From positions 1 through 64,000 of the forward strand of contig JAAYCA010000007.1 of the NCBI GenBank assembly GCA_012744435.1: a DNA stretch of 64,000 nucleotides, written 5' to 3'. Below the pieces are notes generated by a model. That model saw nothing but the letters and a program-made list of their open reading frames with translations. It was not told the DNA's origin and searched no databases. Every line of letters starts with the position of its first letter. Positions within the stretch are counted from its first letter, which is position 1. This document shows, piece by piece, positions 1 to 8,431 of this stretch. The stretch is from Bacteroidales bacterium (lineage in GTDB: Bacteria; Bacteroidota; Bacteroidia; Bacteroidales; UBA932). A program made the position numbers and the translations under genes.

Positions 1-106
1 AGAACTTTCCATAGCCGGCATCGACCCGGTAGAGGCCGAAGAAAACGACGACCGCGAGCAGGGCCATGACGGCCAGGAAAATATAGAATGTTTGCAATGA
101 TACCAC
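1..106 (-). CDS. N-terminus of a membrane protein, possibly DUF1295 / 3-oxo-5-alpha-steroid 4-dehydrogenase family (partial)
   Basis: Only about 35 codons are inside the window; the gene runs off the left edge. There is no in-frame ATG near the promoter. GTG at 106 or TTG at 97 are the usable starts, and an internal Met follows a few residues later. The peptide contains one strong hydrophobic helix ending in LYRVDAGYGKF. The 'aromatic-x-V-x-AGYG' ending after a first membrane helix resembles, from memory, the N-terminus of Bacteroidota DUF1295 steroid-reductase-like proteins, but this is too short to be sure. A perfect -7 box lies directly upstream, divergent from recJ. Seen: membrane helix and promoter. 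Inferred: family. Confidence 0.4.
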   Translation of the reverse strand, partial: MVSLQTFYIFLAVMALLAVVVFFGLYRVDAGYGKF

Positions 107-109
107 ATT

Positions 110-117
110 CAAAGATA
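110..117 (-). promoter_or_regulatory. -7 box (TATCTTTG) of the left-edge membrane protein gene
   Basis: On the minus strand this reads TATCTTTG, a perfect match to the Bacteroidota TAnnTTTG element. It is 3 bases from the GTG candidate start and 12 from the TTG, so the transcript would have almost no leader. Confidence 0.5.
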
Positions 118-189
118 CGGGAATTCCCGCATTTTTCCAATAATTAGCACCCAAAATACCAAAACAATCAGAATACAAGAAAATATTAT

Positions 190-197
190 TATCTTTG
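190..197 (+). promoter_or_regulatory. -7 box (TATCTTTG) of recJ
   Basis: Perfect TAnnTTTG match, ending 6 bases before the recJ ATG at 204. The transcript would be leaderless or nearly so. The 18 bases TTATTATCTTTGTATGAT around it recur exactly at the engB promoter. Confidence 0.6.
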
Positions 198-203
198 TAT
201 GAT

Positions 204-1937
204 ATGGCGAAAGAGTGCAAGTGGATTTTCAAGGAACCGGCCGACCCCGGAAAGGTCGAGCGGCTGGCCACGGAAGTGGGCATCGACAAGGTGCTCGCCG
301 AACTTCTCGTGAAGCGCGGCGTCGAGACCTTCGAGCAGGCCCGCAGTTTCTTCCGCCCTTCGCTGGAAGCCCTCCATGATCCTTTCCTGATGAAGGACAT
401 GGACAAGGCCGTGGAGCGCCTGCACCGGGCTGTCACCTCCGGCGAGAAAATCCTTGTGTACGGTGATTACGACGTGGACGGCACCACCGCCGTCGCCCTG
501 GTGTATTCCTTTATCCGCCGTTTCACCGAAAAGGTGGATTTCTACATTCCGGACCGCTACGACGAAGGCTACGGCGTATCCTACAAGGGCATCGACTGGG
601 CCGCCGACGGCGGCTTCGGCCTGATCATTACGCTCGACTGCGGCATCAAGGCCATCGACAAGGTGGAGTATGCACGCAGCAAGGGAGTCGAAGTCATCAT
701 CTGCGACCATCACCTCCCGGAAGAGTCGCTGCCGGATGCCGTGGCCGTGCTGGATCCCAAGCGGGAAGACTGCCATTATCCCTTCGACGACCTGTCCGGC
801 TGCGGCGTAGGCTTCAAGCTGGTACAGGCATATTCGCAGAAGTACGACATCCCCTTCGAGTCCCTGATCCCGCTGCTGGACCTGCTGGTCGTCAGCATTT
901 CGTCCGACCTCGTGACGATGGTCGGGGAGAACCGCGTCCTCGCGCACTTCGGGCTCAAACAGCTCAACGAGAACCCCTGCAAGGGCTTGGGAGCCATGAT
1001 CACCCTCTCCAACCTGGAGCCGGGACACATCTCCATCGACGACATTGTCTTCAAGATCGGGCCGCGCATCAACGCTGCCGGCCGCATGGAATCCGGCCGC
1101 ATGGCCGTCGAACTGCTCAAGGCGACGGACGCCCGCACGGCGATGCTGATCGGCGAGAAGATCAACGAAAACAACAACGAACGCAAGAACATCGACCGCG
1201 AGATCACCCAGGAGGCCCTGGAAATGGTCCAGTCCGGCAAGTGCCTGGGCAGCGGCAACGCCACGATCGTCTATAACCCCAAGTGGAGCAAGGGCGTGGT
1301 GGGCATCGTCGCCTCCCGGCTCGTGGAAGCCTATTACAAGCCCACGGTCGTGCTGACCAAATCCAACGGTTTCGTGACGGGCTCCGCCCGCAGCATCGCG
1401 GGCTTCGATCTCTACGAAGCCATCGAAAGCTGTGCCGACCTGCTGGAGAATTTCGGCGGGCACGTCTATGCCGCCGGTCTCACCCTCAAAGAGGAGAATC
1501 TCGCAGAGTTTGCCCGCAGGATGGACGAATTCATCGCCGAAAGGGTGACGGCGGAGATGCTCACGCCCCTCGTGGAGATCGACGCCAAGCTGGATTTCAC
1601 GCAGATCACCCCGAAGTTTTCCCGCATCCTCAAGCAATTCCAGCCTTTCGGCCCCGGCAACAACAACCCGATCTTCATGACGGAAAACGTCTATGACGCG
1701 GGCTCCGGCCGCAAGGTCGGCGGAGGCGGGGTCCACCTCAAGCTGGACCTTATCCAGGAGTCGCAACCCTACCATCAGATCCCCTCGATCGCCTTCAACA
1801 TGGCGAATTTTTACGACTACATCCGCGAGGGCAACCCGATCGACGTCTGCTACGTCATCGTAGAGAATTATTACCGCGGCTCCGCATCCATCCAGCTTCG
1901 CATCCGCGACATGCACGAACGGGAAGATATCCTCTAA
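204..1937 (+). CDS. recJ: Single-stranded-DNA-specific exonuclease RecJ
   Basis: The 577-aa product matches RecJ in length and motif order. RecJ degrades single-stranded DNA 5' to 3' with Mn/Mg and works in recombinational and mismatch repair in the cytoplasm. Visible DHH-family motifs are GDYDVDG (about residues 87-93), TLDCG, and DHH at about 168-170 followed by HLPEE. The DHHA1 part shows NPKWSKGVVGIVASRL and FGGHVYAAGLTL, and the C-terminal OB-like part is present (PFGPGNNNP). I chose the ATG at 204; an upstream in-frame TTG at 195 overlaps the -7 box and would have to be transcribed from elsewhere. A membrane protein gene follows 9 bases after the stop and is probably co-transcribed. Confidence 0.95.
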   Translation: MAKECKWIFKEPADPGKVERLATEVGIDKVLAELLVKRGVETFEQARSFFRPSLEALHDPFLMKDMDKAVERLHRAVTSGEKILVYGDYDVDGTTAVALVYSFIRRFTEKVDFYIPDRYDEGYGVSYKGIDWAADGGFGLIITLDCGIKAIDKVEYARSKGVEVIICDHHLPEESLPDAVAVLDPKREDCHYPFDDLSGCGVGFKLVQAYSQKYDIPFESLIPLLDLLVVSISSDLVTMVGENRVLAHFGLKQLNENPCKGLGAMITLSNLEPGHISIDDIVFKIGPRINAAGRMESGRMAVELLKATDARTAMLIGEKINENNNERKNIDREITQEALEMVQSGKCLGSGNATIVYNPKWSKGVVGIVASRLVEAYYKPTVVLTKSNGFVTGSARSIAGFDLYEAIESCADLLENFGGHVYAAGLTLKEENLAEFARRMDEFIAERVTAEMLTPLVEIDAKLDFTQITPKFSRILKQFQPFGPGNNNPIFMTENVYDAGSGRKVGGGGVHLKLDLIQESQPYHQIPSIAFNMANFYDYIREGNPIDVCYVIVENYYRGSASIQLRIRDMHEREDIL

Positions 1938-1946
1938 CCCCCTCCC

Positions 1947-2711
1947 ATGAAGACCGGCGGCGTCATTATCCGTTTCCTTCTCGGGATGCTCCTGTCTTGG
2001 GGGATCATGGCGGCTTTGCTGTTTTTCAGTCTTCCCCTGGACGGGCCCGGATTCCTTTCACGCGCCTTTGAAGAGGGACCGACGGCGGAAATGATGCAGA
2101 AAACCCAGGACATCTGGGGCTGGGTGCTTTTGGGCATGATCCTCTTGGCGCTGGCGGGTCTGCTGGCCTGTCCGGTCAAGGGTTTCTCCTCGAAAAGGGG
2201 GCGCCAGTCCGGTCTCAGGCTGCTGTTTCCCGCCTTCTGCGGAACGCTCATCCTGCTGGCTTTGCTGGAGATCCTGTGCGTGCCTGCCTTCTTCACCGGG
2301 TTCCTGCAGTTCGGCCGCTGGTACGGCTTCGCGACAATTGCCGGGAGCGTCCTGCTCGTGCTGCTGATGTATTTCCTTGGGTCTCGCTGCGTTCCCCTCG
2401 TCCGTTCCGTCGAAGCGCTCGGGAACGGGTGCCCCCGCGGCATCCGCATCGCCGAGGGGCTGCTCGTCGCCTTCTTCTCCGGAGCCGCGGTTTATTTTGC
2501 CTGGCACACCATGCGCTGGTACCTGCTGCCGGCCGGCATCCTGCTCGCGCTGCTGCCGGGCACGCTCTGCGAGTGGGCCCTCGCAAGGCGCCGTTCCGGC
2601 GTGCGGATCGGGTATCTGTGCCTTCGGACCCTGCGCGGTATCGGGCTGGTCGTTTTCTTCCCGGTCACGATCCCGGTTCTGCTCTACGCCCTGTTCAAAA
2701 ACGGAAGCTAG
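1947..2711 (+). CDS. Uncharacterised multi-pass membrane protein
   Basis: I do not recognise this 254-aa protein. It is very hydrophobic, with about six or seven predicted membrane helices (roughly residues 8-30, 50-70, 85-110, 115-135, 155-180, 190-205, 225-248) separated by short Arg/Lys-rich loops such as KGFSSKRGRQSG and ALARRRSGVR. No catalytic or binding motif is evident. It starts 9 bases after recJ on the same strand, so it is likely transcribed with it. Its stop codon shares the palindrome CTAG with the stop of the convergent topoisomerase gene, leaving no intergenic space. Coding is supported by operon position and the sustained hydrophobic pattern; function is unknown. Confidence 0.7.
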   Translation: MKTGGVIIRFLLGMLLSWGIMAALLFFSLPLDGPGFLSRAFEEGPTAEMMQKTQDIWGWVLLGMILLALAGLLACPVKGFSSKRGRQSGLRLLFPAFCGTLILLALLEILCVPAFFTGFLQFGRWYGFATIAGSVLLVLLMYFLGSRCVPLVRSVEALGNGCPRGIRIAEGLLVAFFSGAAVYFAWHTMRWYLLPAGILLALLPGTLCEWALARRRSGVRIGYLCLRTLRGIGLVVFFPVTIPVLLYALFKNGS

Positions 2712-5434
2712 AACAGCGTCGGCTCTTCAAAGAGACCGCCGGGGATGTCCGGGACCTCGTCGAGTTTCGCGGGAGTGGGGGAGTCCTCGACTTCGCCGGG
2801 AATGACAAGCGGTGAATCTCCCTCGTCTTCCGGTTCCGGTTCGGGTTCGGGCTCGGGCTCGGGCTCGTCGATGATCAGCGGTTCGATAAAGCGGACGGAC
2901 TTCACCTCGCCGCGCTCGGCGCATTTCTTGCCCTTGGCGGCGATGCCCTTCTTGGCAATCCAGTTCTCGGCCTCGACGGTTTCCGGCTCTTTGTCGGAAA
3001 GTTTCCAGCTGATCTCGTAGCGGGGATGCGCATCGCCGCTGAGCTCCACGAGGTAGGACTTCGGCGAACTGGAGATGAAGCTGAGCGGGGTGTTGTCGCT
3101 GAGAACGAAAGAGAAGCGCTTGACGTAGAAGTTCTTGACGGAGCCGTCCCAGTACAGGGCGGTAAACACCTTGTCCGGGTCGAACTTCTCGATGAGCAGC
3201 ACGTCGCCCTGATACTTGTTGACCAGCTCGAAGGAGGTGGTGTAGAAGGTGCCGTTGCGGAACACCGCCAATACTTTGTCGCCGTCCTCGAACTGTCCCA
3301 GGTACAGTCCATGGCCGTCTTCATTGAGCTTCTGGATGTCGGTGTCGTACCAGATGTCCTTGCCGGCGATCGTGCTTACGCCCTTGCTGCGGAGGCTGAT
3401 CGTGCGGATGGCGTTCTTGCTCACGAGGTTGCCCCGGGCGGTCTTGCTCTTGATGGCGAGGTTGGAGAAGTCATATTCGAAACTTGTCTTCTTCAGCTTC
3501 GGCTTCGGCCGGAGCGCCACGCGCACGGTCTCGGCCTCGCCGTTGTGGTTGGCCGTGAACCAGACGATCTGCGAGCCGGGCTTTCCGGTCGTGATGTCGT
3601 ACTCTTTGTCACGCGTCACGGAAGTGACGGCGAAACGCTTCGCATAATAGACGGAAGTCTTGCCATCCCGATAGATGACGTTGTAGATGGTGCGGGAATC
3701 GCCGCGGTTGAAAAGCCCCACATACAGCAGGTCCTTGCCGAAGAAGGCTTTGTCTTCGACCTTGGTGATCCGGTACTTGCCGTCCTTGCCGATGACGATG
3801 ATCTCGGAGAGGTCGGAGCAGTCGCAGATGAACTCGCCGCCGTCGTCGCGCTTGAGACCGATGCCCACGAAGCCTTCCGCCAGGTTGGCCTGGAGCTTGG
3901 CGTTGTTGTTGATGACCTTGGTGGCCGCGATGGCTTCAAAATCAGTGAGCTCTGTGCGGCGCGGGAAATCTTTGCCGTATTTCTTTTTCAGGCTCTTGAA
4001 CCAGTCGATGGTGAAACGGTCGATGTGTTCGATCTGATCCCGCACGACGGCCATCTGGCCCTCCAGGGAGAGAATCTTCTCGTCGATGGCTTTCGTGTCG
4101 AACTTGGAGATCTTGCGAACGGGCTTCTCCACGAGTTTGAGGATGTCCTCCATGACGATCTCCCTCTGGAACAGGTCCTGATACATCTTCATCTGCGTGA
4201 AGATGTCCTGCAACTGGGCGTCCCAGTCCTTCTGGTCCTGCTCGAGGACCTTGTAGATGCGGTTCTCGAAGAAGATCCGTTCCAGGGAACTGTAGTGCCA
4301 GTCGGCCTCGAGCTCGTCGAGTTTGATCTGCAATTCCTGCAGGAGCAGGTCGCGGGTGTGGAAAGTGCCGTATTCAAGGATGTCGTGGACCGTGAGGAAT
4401 TGCGGTTTGTTGTCCTTGATCACGCAGGCGTTGGGGGCGATGTTGATCTCGCAGTCGGTGAAGGCGTACAGTGCGTCGATCGTCTTGTCGGGAGAGACGT
4501 CGTTGGGCAGATGGATCATGATGTCCACCTTGTCGGTGGTCATGTCTTCGATTTTCTTGATCTTGATCTTGCCCTTGTCTTTGGCGCGGAGCACGGAATC
4601 GATGATGTCCTTGGTGTATTTCCCGTAGGGGATCTCCGTGATGGCAATCGTGTTCTTGTCGATCTTCTCGATGCGGGCGCGCACCTTGACGGAACCGCCG
4701 CGGCGGCCTTTCAGGTATTTGCTGCAATCGGCGGAGCCGCCGGTGGGGAAGTCGGGATAGATCTCGTAGGGACGGCCCTCGAGAATGGCTACGGATGCGT
4801 CCAGCAGTTCATTGAAGTTGTGGGGAAGGATCTTGGAGGCGAGGCCCACGCCGATGCCTTCCGTGCCCTGCGCGAGCAGGAGCGGGAAGCGGACCGGGAG
4901 CTCCGTAGGCTCCTGGTTGCGGCCGTCGTAGGAGTTCATCCAATGGGTCACCTTCGGATCGAATACCACCTCCTTGGCAAACTTGCTGAGACGGGCCTCG
5001 ATGTATCGCGGCGCTGCATTGGAATCACCGGTGAGGATGTTGCCCCAGTTGCCCTGGCAGTCGATCGTGAAGCCTTTCTGGCCCAGCTGGACAAGGGCGC
5101 CGAGGATGGACTGGTCGCCGTGGGGGTGGTACTGCATGGCCTGCCCCACGATGTTGGCGACTTTGGTGTATGCGCCGTCGTCCATGCGGAACATGGCATG
5201 GAGGACGCGCCGCTGTACGGGCTTCAATCCGTCCGCAATGTGCGGAACGGCCCGGTGCAGGATGACGTATGAGGCGTAGTCCAGATACCAGTCCTTGAAC
5301 ATCCCGGAGAGCTTGAACTTGCGAGCGTCGCTCCCCAGCAATCTGTCATAGCGGCTGGAGGATTCTCCTTCTTCGTCGATGACCTTGTCCTCTTCTTCGA
5401 TTTCTTCAGGTGTTGTGATCTTCTCTTCTTCCAT
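2708..5434 (-). CDS. parC: DNA gyrase/topoisomerase IV subunit A (ParC-like)
   Basis: Type IIA topoisomerase breakage-reunion subunit, 908 aa. The N-terminal core is clear: DGLKPVQRR, the HPHGD motif near residue 103, and the catalytic tyrosine Y144 in APRYIEARLS, which forms the covalent link to DNA. A C-terminal beta-propeller domain follows. I see no QRRGGKG GyrA box, so it is more like ParC (decatenation) than GyrA, although Bacteroidota homologues are often named ambiguously. The partner ATPase subunit is not in the window. The last 50 or so residues are an acidic PEPEPE tail followed by a stretch whose DNA resembles a dispersed repeat. It is the last gene of the exbB-exbD-tonB-rluB-era unit, starting 4 bases after the era stop. 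Confidence 0.92.
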   Translation of the reverse strand: MEEEKITTPEEIEEEDKVIDEEGESSSRYDRLLGSDARKFKLSGMFKDWYLDYASYVILHRAVPHIADGLKPVQRRVLHAMFRMDDGAYTKVANIVGQAMQYHPHGDQSILGALVQLGQKGFTIDCQGNWGNILTGDSNAAPRYIEARLSKFAKEVVFDPKVTHWMNSYDGRNQEPTELPVRFPLLLAQGTEGIGVGLASKILPHNFNELLDASVAILEGRPYEIYPDFPTGGSADCSKYLKGRRGGSVKVRARIEKIDKNTIAITEIPYGKYTKDIIDSVLRAKDKGKIKIKKIEDMTTDKVDIMIHLPNDVSPDKTIDALYAFTDCEINIAPNACVIKDNKPQFLTVHDILEYGTFHTRDLLLQELQIKLDELEADWHYSSLERIFFENRIYKVLEQDQKDWDAQLQDIFTQMKMYQDLFQREIVMEDILKLVEKPVRKISKFDTKAIDEKILSLEGQMAVVRDQIEHIDRFTIDWFKSLKKKYGKDFPRRTELTDFEAIAATKVINNNAKLQANLAEGFVGIGLKRDDGGEFICDCSDLSEIIVIGKDGKYRITKVEDKAFFGKDLLYVGLFNRGDSRTIYNVIYRDGKTSVYYAKRFAVTSVTRDKEYDITTGKPGSQIVWFTANHNGEAETVRVALRPKPKLKKTSFEYDFSNLAIKSKTARGNLVSKNAIRTISLRSKGVSTIAGKDIWYDTDIQKLNEDGHGLYLGQFEDGDKVLAVFRNGTFYTTSFELVNKYQGDVLLIEKFDPDKVFTALYWDGSVKNFYVKRFSFVLSDNTPLSFISSSPKSYLVELSGDAHPRYEISWKLSDKEPETVEAENWIAKKGIAAKGKKCAERGEVKSVRFIEPLIIDEPEPEPEPEPEPEDEGDSPLVIPGEVEDSPTPAKLDEVPDIPGGLFEEPTLF
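2740..2870 (-). repeat. Acidic Pro-Glu repeat tail with REP-like DNA at the 3' end of parC
   Basis: This segment encodes a run of alternating Pro-Glu and then about 40 residues rich in Asp, Glu, Pro and Ser. The DNA contains GTCATTCCCGGCGAAGTCGA on the minus strand, which resembles the 'GTCATTCC(C)G' dispersed palindromic repeats found between genes in many bacteria. The resemblance is from memory. Confidence 0.4.
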
Positions 5435-5438
5435 AAAT

Positions 5439-6320
5439 CTAATCTTCGTATCCGAATTTGCGCAATTCCCGCTTGCTTTCCCTCCAGTCGGGATCCACCT
5501 TTACGTAGATCTGCAGGAAGACTTTCTTCTGGAAGAAGTCTTCCATGTCGATACGTGCCTGGGTGCCCACTTTCTTGAGCGCGGCACCCTGCCGGCCGAT
5601 GACGATGCCCTTCTGCGACTCGCGCATTACGTAGATGACTGCGCCGATGTCGTAACGTTCCGCGCCTTCCTTGAAGGATTCGATGCCCACCTCGCAGCAG
5701 TAAGGGATTTCCTCCTTATAGTTGAGCAGGATCTTCTCACGGATGATTTCCGATGCGAAAAAACGGAGATTCCGGTCCGTGAAGGCATCCTTGTCAAACC
5801 AGGGCGGACACTCCGGCAGCCGCGTCACGACGGCGTCCAGGATGCTGTCGAGGTTGAAGCGCTCCTGCGCCGAAGCCGGTATGACGGTGGCGGCGGGAAG
5901 CTTTTCCTGCCAATACTTGAGCAGCTCCACCACGCGCGGCTGGTCGCTGATGTCTATCTTGTTGACGACCACGATGACCGGACATGTGATACGGGAGAGT
6001 TTCTCCACGTAGTCGGCGTTCTTGTCCGCTTTCTCGACCGTATCGGTGACATACAGTACGATATCGGCGTCTCCGATGGCCCCGTCCACAAAGTTCATCA
6101 TGTTCTGCTGCAGACGGTAGCTGGGCTTGAGGATGCCCGGCGTATCGGAATAGACGATCTGCCAGTCATCCCCGTTGACGATGCCCATGATGCGGTGGCG
6201 CGTGGTCTGCGCCTTGGCGGTCACGATGGAGAGCTTCTCGCCCACCAGCGCATTCATCAACGTGGACTTCCCGACATTCGGGTTGCCGATGATGCAAACG
6301 AATCCGGAGCGGTGTGCCAT
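5439..6320 (-). CDS. era: GTPase Era (16S rRNA / 30S maturation)
   Basis: A 293-aa protein with an N-terminal GTPase domain and a C-terminal KH domain. The G1 loop is GNPNVGKS (about 12-19), G3 is SDTPG, and G4 is NKID. The KH motif is VIGRQGAALKKVG, which binds the 3' end of 16S rRNA. Era monitors late 30S assembly. I chose the ATG at 6320, giving the canonical MAHRSGFVCIIGNPNVGKS; the open frame extends further upstream into rluB. The start overlaps the rluB stop by one base (TAATG), so the two are translationally coupled. parC follows after 4 bases. Length is normal for the family. Confidence 0.96.
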   Translation of the reverse strand: MAHRSGFVCIIGNPNVGKSTLMNALVGEKLSIVTAKAQTTRHRIMGIVNGDDWQIVYSDTPGILKPSYRLQQNMMNFVDGAIGDADIVLYVTDTVEKADKNADYVEKLSRITCPVIVVVNKIDISDQPRVVELLKYWQEKLPAATVIPASAQERFNLDSILDAVVTRLPECPPWFDKDAFTDRNLRFFASEIIREKILLNYKEEIPYCCEVGIESFKEGAERYDIGAVIYVMRESQKGIVIGRQGAALKKVGTQARIDMEDFFQKKVFLQIYVKVDPDWRESKRELRKFGYED

Positions 6321-7645
6321 TACACGTAAGCCCCCATCTTCAAAATATTGGTCTCGCCCTCGGTGAGATATCTCCATTCTCCCTTCTTGAGCCCTTTCTT
6401 GGTCAGGCCCGCGAAGTACACGCGGTCGAGTGCCTTGACGTTGTAGCCCAGGCTCTCGAAGATACGGCGTACGATGCGGTTCTTGCCGGAGTGGATCTCG
6501 ATGCCGAGCTTGCGCTTGTCGTTCGCGTCGATGAACTCCAGTTCGTCGGCCTTGACTTCCCCGTCGCTCAGGACGACGCCGGCCATGATCTTGTCGTAGT
6601 CTTCCTGGGAGAGGGGACGGTCGAGCGCCACCTGGTAGATCTTCTTCTTGTCATAGGCGGGATGGGTGAGACGTTCGGCGATCTCGCCGTCGTTGGTCAG
6701 CATCAGCACGCCGGTGGTATTCTTGTCCAGCCGGCCCACCGGATAGACGCGGTTGGGACAGTTTTTGACCAGGTCGATGACGGTCTTCTCGGCATGGGGG
6801 TCGCTGGCGGTGGTCACGTAGCCCTTGGGCTTGTTCATCACGATATAGACTTTCTCCTCTCCCTTGAGGCGCTCGCCGTTGAAGCGGATGTCGTCGGTAA
6901 AGATATTGACCTTGGTGCCGAGTTCGGTCACCACCTCGCCGTTGACGGTCACGACGCCGGCCTGGATGAGGGTGTCGGCTTCGCGGCGCGAGCAGACTCC
7001 GGAGTTGGCGATGAACTTGTTGAGACGGACGGTATCCTGGATCGGGGAAGGATACGGCACCTCGCTGCTTTCGTTCCCGTTTACGACGGGACGGCGGCTG
7101 ATCATGCGGTTGATGCCTTCGGTGGATTCACGGGTGAAGGCGGGCTTGAAGCCGGGCTTCTTGCCGCCCCTGGGCTTACCCGGGCCCTGCGGCCTGCCCT
7201 GCGGTTTGCCGGCGCCGTACGGGCGCGGCTTGCGGCTGTCGCCATAATTGCTCCGGCTTTCGCCATAGTTGCCCCGGCTCTCGCCATAGCTTCTTTTTTC
7301 GCCATAAGGGCGGCGCTCGCCCTGATCCTGGCGGCTGCCGGTGCCGCGGCTCTCGCCGAAGTAGCGGTTCTCGCCGTAAGGGCGCTGCGGACGGCCTTCT
7401 CCGTAGCTGCGTTTTTCTCCGTAGCTGCGCTTTTCTCCATAGCTTCTTTTTTCGCCATAGGGACGGTTCTCACCGTAGGGGCGTTTCTCGCCATAGGATC
7501 GGCGCTCGCCGTAATGGCTGCCGTGATGTTCGCCGGATGCGCTCTTGTGCGCTTCGGGCGTGTACTCCACTTTTTCGGAGTGGGGGTGATCCCCGGTCGT
7601 TTTCCGTGGTCTAAGTTTGCGACCTTCTTTTGTAAACTGGTCCAT
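6320..7645 (-). CDS. rluB: RsuA/RluB-family 23S/16S rRNA pseudouridine synthase with a long YGE-repeat N-terminus
   Basis: A 441-aa protein. From about residue 206 it is a standard RluB/RsuA enzyme: an S4 RNA-binding domain (RLNKFIANSGVCSRREAD) and a catalytic domain with GRLDKNTTG, where Asp307 is the nucleophile that isomerises uridine in rRNA. The first ~200 residues are unusual. Residues 45-143 are imperfect repeats of a hexamer like SYGEKR, followed by a Gly/Pro/Lys-rich linker. This is likely disordered, basic and RNA-binding. I chose the ATG at 7645, two bases after the tonB-like stop; a GTG two codons earlier is possible. It is coupled to era downstream, which fits a ribosome-assembly role. 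Confidence 0.92.
   Translation of the reverse strand: MDQFTKEGRKLRPRKTTGDHPHSEKVEYTPEAHKSASGEHHGSHYGERRSYGEKRPYGENRPYGEKRSYGEKRSYGEKRSYGEGRPQRPYGENRYFGESRGTGSRQDQGERRPYGEKRSYGESRGNYGESRSNYGDSRKPRPYGAGKPQGRPQGPGKPRGGKKPGFKPAFTRESTEGINRMISRRPVVNGNESSEVPYPSPIQDTVRLNKFIANSGVCSRREADTLIQAGVVTVNGEVVTELGTKVNIFTDDIRFNGERLKGEEKVYIVMNKPKGYVTTASDPHAEKTVIDLVKNCPNRVYPVGRLDKNTTGVLMLTNDGEIAERLTHPAYDKKKIYQVALDRPLSQEDYDKIMAGVVLSDGEVKADELEFIDANDKRKLGIEIHSGKNRIVRRIFESLGYNVKALDRVYFAGLTKKGLKKGEWRYLTEGETNILKMGAYV
7217..7513 (-). repeat. Imperfect tandem hexamer-codon repeat (YGEKR/YGESR) inside rluB
   Basis: About 100 residues are built from repeats of YGEKR, YGENR and YGESR preceded by Ser, Pro or Arg. At DNA level the unit is about 18 bases, repeated with drift. 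Such arrays can change copy number by slippage. Confidence 0.8.
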
Positions 7646-7647
7646 TG

Positions 7648-8427
7648 TCACTTGAGATTAAAATAATAAGTAATTGTGCCCTGCTGCATGGCAGGGGCGT
7701 CCGCACTCATGTTGAAGTGCGTTTCCATCGCAGCCTTGCGGGCCGCGGCATGGAGGGTTTTGTCCAATACGGTGGTGCCGTCGCCTCCCGGCACGGCTCT
7801 CGCTACGTTTCCGTAGTTGTCCACCCAGATGTCCACTACTACTATACCGCTTTCCTGGACGTTGTACACGGGCCGCGGGATGTTGCCCACGGTGTTGCGT
7901 CCCTGAACGTGTGCGTTCGGCTTGCCGTCCGTCCGTCCGCTTTCCGTATTGCCGCGGGCCTGGCCGGCCTTGAAGGCATCGTCCGCCTCGGTTGCATCGT
8001 GGGGCGTCGTGGCGGACGTGTCCTTTCGGGCCATGCCCGGGAACGCGGCGCGCGGATCGAGCGCGGGTTCTTCCTGCGGCGGAGCGGGCACGTCGATATC
8101 ACCGACAGGATCCGGCTCCGTCTGCGGGGTTAGGTTGTCAAGCTCCCCTTCGTAGGGAGAATCGCTCTGTTGCGTCAGCTCCACGGGCCGGTCGGGATCG
8201 ACTTCCCGTGCAAGCGGTTCCCGCCCCTGGGGCTGCTGCATGAGGATGTCGGGCGTCTGCTCGAAATCGATCAGCATGCTTTGCTCCTGCGGCGGGGGAT
8301 AGATGTATTTCAGACCGGAGAACGAGACGAGGACGAGGGTGCAAAGATGGACGACCGCCGACATGACGATGCCGGTGATCCTGGCGTTGCGCTCGCGCTT
8401 CTGCCTGATTATCTGGTCATTCTGCAT
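7648..8427 (-). CDS. TonB-like energy-transducing protein
   Basis: A 259-aa protein with a short basic cytoplasmic N-terminus, one membrane helix (about residues 17-40), a Pro/Glu/Asp-rich periplasmic linker, and a C-terminal TonB-like domain (roughly 175-259, SGIVVVDIWVDNYGNV and ending TITYYFNLK). TonB proteins carry proton-motive-force energy from ExbB/ExbD to outer-membrane transporters such as SusC. It lies 4 bases downstream of exbD in the exbB-exbD-tonB order, as expected for one energising complex. The C-terminal domain is divergent from classical TonB (no clear YP motif), so a TolA-like role in envelope maintenance cannot be excluded. Confidence 0.82.
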   Translation of the reverse strand: MQNDQIIRQKRERNARITGIVMSAVVHLCTLVLVSFSGLKYIYPPPQEQSMLIDFEQTPDILMQQPQGREPLAREVDPDRPVELTQQSDSPYEGELDNLTPQTEPDPVGDIDVPAPPQEEPALDPRAAFPGMARKDTSATTPHDATEADDAFKAGQARGNTESGRTDGKPNAHVQGRNTVGNIPRPVYNVQESGIVVVDIWVDNYGNVARAVPGGDGTTVLDKTLHAAARKAAMETHFNMSADAPAMQQGTITYYFNLK

Positions 8428-8431
8428 ATGC

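Noticed and set aside
2708-5434. Calling the topoisomerase GyrA
   Set aside because: No GyrA box motif (QRRGGKG) was found in the C-terminal domain, so ParC-like is preferred, though names are mixed in this phylum.
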